A stretch of DNA of 64,000 nucleotides, from positions 18,667-82,666 of the forward strand of contig JAFWKQ010000115.1 of the NCBI GenBank assembly GCA_017545665.1, given 5' to 3'. Positions 60,145-64,000 of the stretch are shown in pieces (position 1 is the first letter of the stretch; each line of letters starts with the position of its first letter). The DNA is from Atopobiaceae bacterium (lineage in GTDB: Bacteria; Actinomycetota; Coriobacteriia; Coriobacteriales; Atopobiaceae). A model generated the notes under the pieces. That model had not been told where the DNA came from and did not search any database. It saw only the letters and a program-made list of their open reading frames with translations. The position numbers and the translations under genes were made by a program.

Positions 60145-61464
60145 ATGGGACTTCTTAAGGCTGGCATCGGTGCTGCTTCGAGTGCGCTTTCCGATCAGTG
60201 GCGCGACTACTTCTACTGCGATTCGCTCTCTGCGGACGTGCTTATGACCAAGGGACAGCGTCGCGCAAAGAAGGGCACGAACAAAGGCAGCGAGAACATC
60301 ATTACCGATGGCTCCATCATCGCGGTAAACGAAGGCCAGTGCATGATTGTCGTGCAACAGGGCGAGATCATTGAGGTGTGCGCCGAGGCGGGCGAGTTCG
60401 TGTTCGACAACAAAACCGAGCCGTCGATTCTATATGGTGGCCTTGGTGAGGGCATAAAGAACACCTTCGCGCGCATTGGCTATCGCTTTACCTTTGGCGG
60501 TAACGAGGCCAACGACCAGCGCGTGTACTTCTTCAACACGAAGGAGATCATGGGCAACAAGTTTGGCACTCCCACACCGGTGCCCTTCCGCGTGGTTGAT
60601 ATGAACATTGGCCTGGATACCGACATCTCGGTGCGCTGCAACGGCGAGTACTCCTACAAGGTTGTAGACCCCCTGCTGTTCTACAAAAACGTGGCCGCAA
60701 ACGTTGAGGGCGACTTTACGCGCGATCGCATAGACAGCCAGCTCAAGAGCGAGTTCCTCACCGCGCTTCAACCTGCGTTTGCCAAGATTTCCGAGCAGGG
60801 CGTGCGCTATAGCGCCGTTCCCGGCCATACCATGGAGCTCGCTCAGGCTATGCGCGAGGTGCTTTCGCCGAGTTGGACCGAGCAGCGTGGCATTGCCATA
60901 TCTGCCGTGGGCATCAACTCCATCGCGGCCAATCCCGAGGACGAGGAGCGCATAAAGACGCTGCAGATGACGGCCGTCATGCGCGATCCCAACATGCGCG
61001 CCGCCAACCAGAGCATGGCAACGGGCGATGCCATGCGCACCGCGGCCGCAAACGAGAACGGTGCCATGATGGGCTTCATGGGCATGAACATGGCCGCCAA
61101 CGCAGGCGCCGGCATGAACCAGCCGGGCATGTACGATGGCGTTGGCCAGCCCTATCAGTACCAAAATGCCTACAACGTGGCTGGAAACGGCGGCTTTGGC
61201 GGCCAGCAGGGTGGCGCTGGTGCCTGGAAGTGCGAGTGCGGCACGCAGAATACGGGCAAGTTCTGCATGAACTGCGGCAAGCCGAAGCCCGCGCCCCAAC
61301 CTGCGGGTGGCTGGGCCTGCCCCAAATGCGGGGCGCAGAATACGGGCAAGTTCTGCATGGAGTGCGGCACGCCCAAGCCGGCAGACGATGGCTCTTGGAC
61401 CTGCGAGTGCGGCACGCAGAACAAGGGAAAGTTCTGCATGAACTGCGGTAAGCCGCGCGCATAG
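60145..61464 (+). CDS. SPFH-domain (YdjI-like, virion-core-protein-type) protein with three zinc ribbons
   Basis: A 439-residue protein. The SPFH/band-7-like part (about 40-290) has FYCDSLSADVLMTKGQRR, VNEGQCMIVVQQGEIIEVCA and FGTPTPVPFRVVDMNIGLD, characteristic of the YdjI/virion-core subfamily that assembles at membranes. A Met/Ala/Asn/Gly-rich linker follows (about 290-365). Then come three consecutive ribbons of the form CxCGxxNxGKFCMxCGxP, each with four cysteines. In Bacillus, YdjI recruits phage-shock-like membrane proteins; the role here is not shown. ACGGAGGAC precedes the ATG at 60145. It is monocistronic, ending at a strong hairpin. Confidence 0.87.
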   Translation: MGLLKAGIGAASSALSDQWRDYFYCDSLSADVLMTKGQRRAKKGTNKGSENIITDGSIIAVNEGQCMIVVQQGEIIEVCAEAGEFVFDNKTEPSILYGGLGEGIKNTFARIGYRFTFGGNEANDQRVYFFNTKEIMGNKFGTPTPVPFRVVDMNIGLDTDISVRCNGEYSYKVVDPLLFYKNVAANVEGDFTRDRIDSQLKSEFLTALQPAFAKISEQGVRYSAVPGHTMELAQAMREVLSPSWTEQRGIAISAVGINSIAANPEDEERIKTLQMTAVMRDPNMRAANQSMATGDAMRTAAANENGAMMGFMGMNMAANAGAGMNQPGMYDGVGQPYQYQNAYNVAGNGGFGGQQGGAGAWKCECGTQNTGKFCMNCGKPKPAPQPAGGWACPKCGAQNTGKFCMECGTPKPADDGSWTCECGTQNKGKFCMNCGKPRA

Positions 61465-61515
61465 GCACGATCCGTTTCGGGTGGCGTCTCTATCGGCAAC
61501 TTTGGCTTGCCGTGT

Positions 61516-61550
61516 CTGCCCCTAAGGATTCTATCAATCCTTAGGGGCAG
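61516..61550. terminator. Perfect 15-bp hairpin between the SPFH gene and priA
   Basis: CTGCCCCTAAGGATT and AATCCTTAGGGGCAG enclose CTATC. No T-run follows; it may be a rho-independent terminator of low efficiency or another member of the hairpin repeats. Confidence 0.55.
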
Positions 61551-61612
61551 AATGCTCTGCCGCCGGAGCCGCTTCCTCTTTTGGCCCAAAGTACGCGATG
61601 GAAAAGGTTCGT

Positions 61613-63931
61613 ATGACATACGCACATGTTGTTCCTGACATATCTACCCGTGCCTTCGGCGGTTCGTTCTCCTACGCCGTGCCCGACGAGCTGGTGGGGC
61701 AGGTAGGGGTGGGCACCACCGTACTCGTTACCTTTTCGCATCGTCCTGCGGTGGGGTATGTGGTGGGTCTTTCGGATGCGCTTCCCGAGGGTGTGGACGA
61801 GGCTGCGGTGCAAAGCGTTGTTCAGGTGCTCGCCCCTGCCGCCTTCGATGAGGGAGGAGCGGACGTTGCGGCATGGATGGCGCAGGAGTATGCGTGCAAT
61901 TTGCCTGACGTGCTACGTCTGTTTTTGTCTCCCGGTCAGCGTGTGCGCGTGAGACGAGACGAGCAGACCGATAGTTGGCAGTTGGTAAACGAGAAGGCGG
62001 GCCCGGTTGACGAGAGATGGGTATCGCTCGTCGAGGAAAAGCGCTCTTTTGTCCCACAGGCGAATGCCACAAGGCAGCGCAAGATTCTGGAGGCCCTCAA
62101 AGAAGGTCCCATGCGCATGGCCGAGCTCAACGCAACGATGGCGGGGTCTGCGGGTGCCGTTCGCGCGCTCGCTCGAAAAGGTGTTGTAAGAGTTGAGAAA
62201 AGGCGCCACGTGCGTGGCGGTACAGATACCACGCTTTCCTCTGCCGAGGCACCGCGTCCACAGGCGCTTACCAAAGGGCAGCGCCAAGCGCTTGAGTCCA
62301 TAGGCCGCGCGTGTGCGCGAGGCAAGGGCGACGTAGTGCTCGTAGACGGCGTTACCGGATCGGGAAAGACTGAGGTCTATTTGCAGGCTATCGAACGGTG
62401 CCTGAACGAGGGAAAGGGCGCCATCGTATTGGTGCCGGAGATCTCGCTTACTGCGCAGACGCTCGGCCGCTTTCGTGCGCGGTTCGGTGACAAGGTATGC
62501 GTGCTGCACTCGCGTCTGTCGGTGGGGGAGCGCTACGACCAATGGGACTTGGTTCGTCGGGGCATCGCCCGAGTTGTGGTAGGAGCTCGCTCGGCGTTGT
62601 TTGCTCCGCTCTGCGACCCTGGCGTAATCATAATCGATGAGGAGCATGAGGGCTCATACAAGCAGGACAGCGCCCCACGCTACCATGCCCGCGAGGTTGC
62701 CGCGCGTCTTGCACGCATACGCGGCTGTGCGCTTGTGCTCGGCTCCGCCACGCCATCCCTCGAGAGCCTTGGTCGCTGCAGGGCGCAGGAATGGGGAGGC
62801 GTGCGGTGGGAGCGCGTCTCCATGCCTGAGCGACCTGGTGTGGCCGTGCTGCCGAGCGTGCAGGTGGTGGACATGGCGGATCAGTTTAGGGGCGGAGGTA
62901 GATCGGTATTCTCGGCGCCGTTGGCACAATCTCTCATAGAGGTCGCAAGGAGGCGCGAGAAGGCGGTGCTGTTGCTCAATCGTCGCGGCTTTGCGAGCTT
63001 TCTCATGTGTAGGGAATGCGGCTGCGTGCCGGAATGCCCTCACTGCTCGACCTCTCTTACCTACCACGAGCGTACGCGCATGCTCGCATGCCATACCTGC
63101 GGGCAAAACTGGCCCATACGCGCCTATCCCGACCCAACCACCAGCTGCCCGAACTGTGGCAGCCGCTACATGGGTGCCTTTGGCGTGGGGACGCAGCGCG
63201 TCGAGGACGAGCTGGGGTTGCTTATGGCAGAGGCAAACTCAAGCGGTCCGGTGCAGATAATACGCATGGACGCCGACACCACGAGGAAGAAGGGAGCCCA
63301 CCAAAAGCTGTTGGAAGAGTTTGACGCAGCCGAGTGTGCCGTCCTCGTGGGAACGCAGATGATCGCCAAGGGACTCGACTTTCCCGAGGTTACGCTCGTT
63401 GGCGTCGTGAATGCCGATACCACACTCAAGATGCCTGACTTCAGGGCGGGCGAGAGAACCTATGGGTTGCTTGAGCAGGTTGCGGGACGTGCGGGAAGGG
63501 GAGAAAGGCCTGGCAAGGTTATTGTGCAATCGTACTGGGCGAGCCATCCCGCCATACAGGCAGTGGCGCAACACGACCGCTCCCTGTTTTTGGAGGCGGA
63601 GCTCGCGCAGCGCGAGGAGGCGGGGTATCCGCCCTTTACGCGCTTGTCCAACGTGATCGTGTGGGGCAAGAATGACTCGCAGGTTCGCAATGTGTCGGAG
63701 GAGCTGGGCAGGTGTGTGCGCGATGCGGTGCAAGGAAAGGCTGGTTGGGAGGTGCTGGGGCCGGCAGAGTGCACAAAGGCCAAGATAAAGGACAGCATCC
63801 GTCGCCACGTCGTGGTAAAGTCGCCAGGCGATTCGATGCCCGGTGAACTGTTGGGCGCTATTGTAAAGAGTGTCAAGGTGCCTCGTGGCATAAACGTCGC
63901 CGTGGACGTGGATGCTCACGACCTCATGTAG
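61613..63931 (+). CDS. priA: Primosomal protein N' (replication restart helicase)
   Basis: DNA helicase that reloads the replisome at stalled forks. The 772-residue protein has the N-terminal DNA-binding domain (VVPDISTRAFGGSFSYAVPD) and a winged helix (about 160-215). Helicase motifs are GVTGSGKTEVYL (I), IDEEHEGSYKQD (DEEH, II) and GSATPSLES (III). Eight zinc-binding cysteines lie in four CxxC pairs (CRECGC, CPHC, CHTCG, CPNCG), followed by GTQMIAKGLDFPEV and QVAGRAGRG. ATG 61613 is chosen because GAAAAGG lies five bases upstream; ATG 61598 is the alternative. Usually followed by def and fmt, but the window ends. Confidence 0.95.
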   Translation: MTYAHVVPDISTRAFGGSFSYAVPDELVGQVGVGTTVLVTFSHRPAVGYVVGLSDALPEGVDEAAVQSVVQVLAPAAFDEGGADVAAWMAQEYACNLPDVLRLFLSPGQRVRVRRDEQTDSWQLVNEKAGPVDERWVSLVEEKRSFVPQANATRQRKILEALKEGPMRMAELNATMAGSAGAVRALARKGVVRVEKRRHVRGGTDTTLSSAEAPRPQALTKGQRQALESIGRACARGKGDVVLVDGVTGSGKTEVYLQAIERCLNEGKGAIVLVPEISLTAQTLGRFRARFGDKVCVLHSRLSVGERYDQWDLVRRGIARVVVGARSALFAPLCDPGVIIIDEEHEGSYKQDSAPRYHAREVAARLARIRGCALVLGSATPSLESLGRCRAQEWGGVRWERVSMPERPGVAVLPSVQVVDMADQFRGGGRSVFSAPLAQSLIEVARRREKAVLLLNRRGFASFLMCRECGCVPECPHCSTSLTYHERTRMLACHTCGQNWPIRAYPDPTTSCPNCGSRYMGAFGVGTQRVEDELGLLMAEANSSGPVQIIRMDADTTRKKGAHQKLLEEFDAAECAVLVGTQMIAKGLDFPEVTLVGVVNADTTLKMPDFRAGERTYGLLEQVAGRAGRGERPGKVIVQSYWASHPAIQAVAQHDRSLFLEAELAQREEAGYPPFTRLSNVIVWGKNDSQVRNVSEELGRCVRDAVQGKAGWEVLGPAECTKAKIKDSIRRHVVVKSPGDSMPGELLGAIVKSVKVPRGINVAVDVDAHDLM

Positions 63932-63968
63932 ACCCGCCTTAGTTCGCGTCCCGCGCCCACGCCGCCCC

Positions 63969-64000
63969 GCATGCGGCGACTCACGCAGTGAGCGAGCGAA
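63969..64000. repeat. Palindromic element with CGACTCACG(A/C)AGTGAGCGAGCG core (copy 3, cut by window end)
   Basis: GCATGCGGCGACTCACGCAG followed by TGAGCGAGCGAA matches copies at 17480 and 55760 with one difference. It begins 38 bases after the priA stop; the second arm lies outside the window. Confidence 0.65.

Overview
The window reads as a chromosomal segment of an anaerobic actinomycete of the class Coriobacteriia, most likely Olsenella/Atopobiaceae-like. This is inferred from the high GC content, frequent GTG starts, the fused cytidylate kinase/acyltransferase gene, the scpA-scpB-rluB-cmk/plsC-ispH-der-plsY-gpsA gene order and a phosphofructokinase of the SGGDCQALNA type. Almost all sequence is housekeeping. 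Accessory material sits at about 20.0-25.2 kb and 54.0-60.1 kb.

Layout: 1-8.3 kb holds the end of an M18 aminopeptidase gene, pfkA, a tandem GGDEF/EAL cyclic-di-GMP protein, rlmKL, a NagZ-like GH3 enzyme and a STAS anti-anti-sigma protein. 8.35-11.9 kb holds a repeat cluster, two lipoproteins, tRNA-Val(CAC) and a long non-coding stretch. 11.9-20.0 kb holds an ABC-F ATPase, a membrane protein, an M50 protease, scpA, scpB, rluB, cmk-plsC and ispH. 20.0-25.2 kb is an accessory insertion between ispH and der: a small secreted protein, an IS3 orfA relic, a very GC-rich AAA-ATPase/PD-(D/E)XK gene between direct repeats, and an EAL gene with a premature amber codon. 25.3-37.8 kb holds der-plsY-gpsA, rpe, a cysteine desulfurase, an AMP-forming ligase with a methionine-rich tail, a zinc-ribbon protein, coaBC, nfo and a second ABC-F gene. 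38-49 kb holds membrane proteins, a sigma factor, a VanY-type carboxypeptidase, a GlpA-like oxidoreductase trio, a DUF218 membrane protein and a Ski2-like helicase. 49-54 kb holds a DUF2339 protein, a TetR regulator and metK behind a SAM-I riboswitch. 54.0-59.7 kb is a three-gene TerB / P-loop ATPase / SF2 helicase locus matching the Shango anti-phage system. 60-64 kb holds an SPFH/zinc-ribbon protein and priA.

The non-coding DNA carries at least three families of repeated palindromic elements. One is a family of long perfect hairpins built on GGGGA-N-TCCCC or GGCCCCAAGCTAGG. One is an element with core CGACTCACGAAGTGAGCGAGCG, whose arms differ between copies yet stay complementary. The third is a modular repeat (TTTGCTGG + TTTGCGAACGGTGCGG or TTTGTCCACACTGTGGC) in three clusters. 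One hairpin supplies the C-terminus and stop codon of the EAL protein. Hairpins also lie in the first codons of a membrane-protein gene. The Shango locus and the AAA-ATPase cargo are the accessory systems most worth follow-up.
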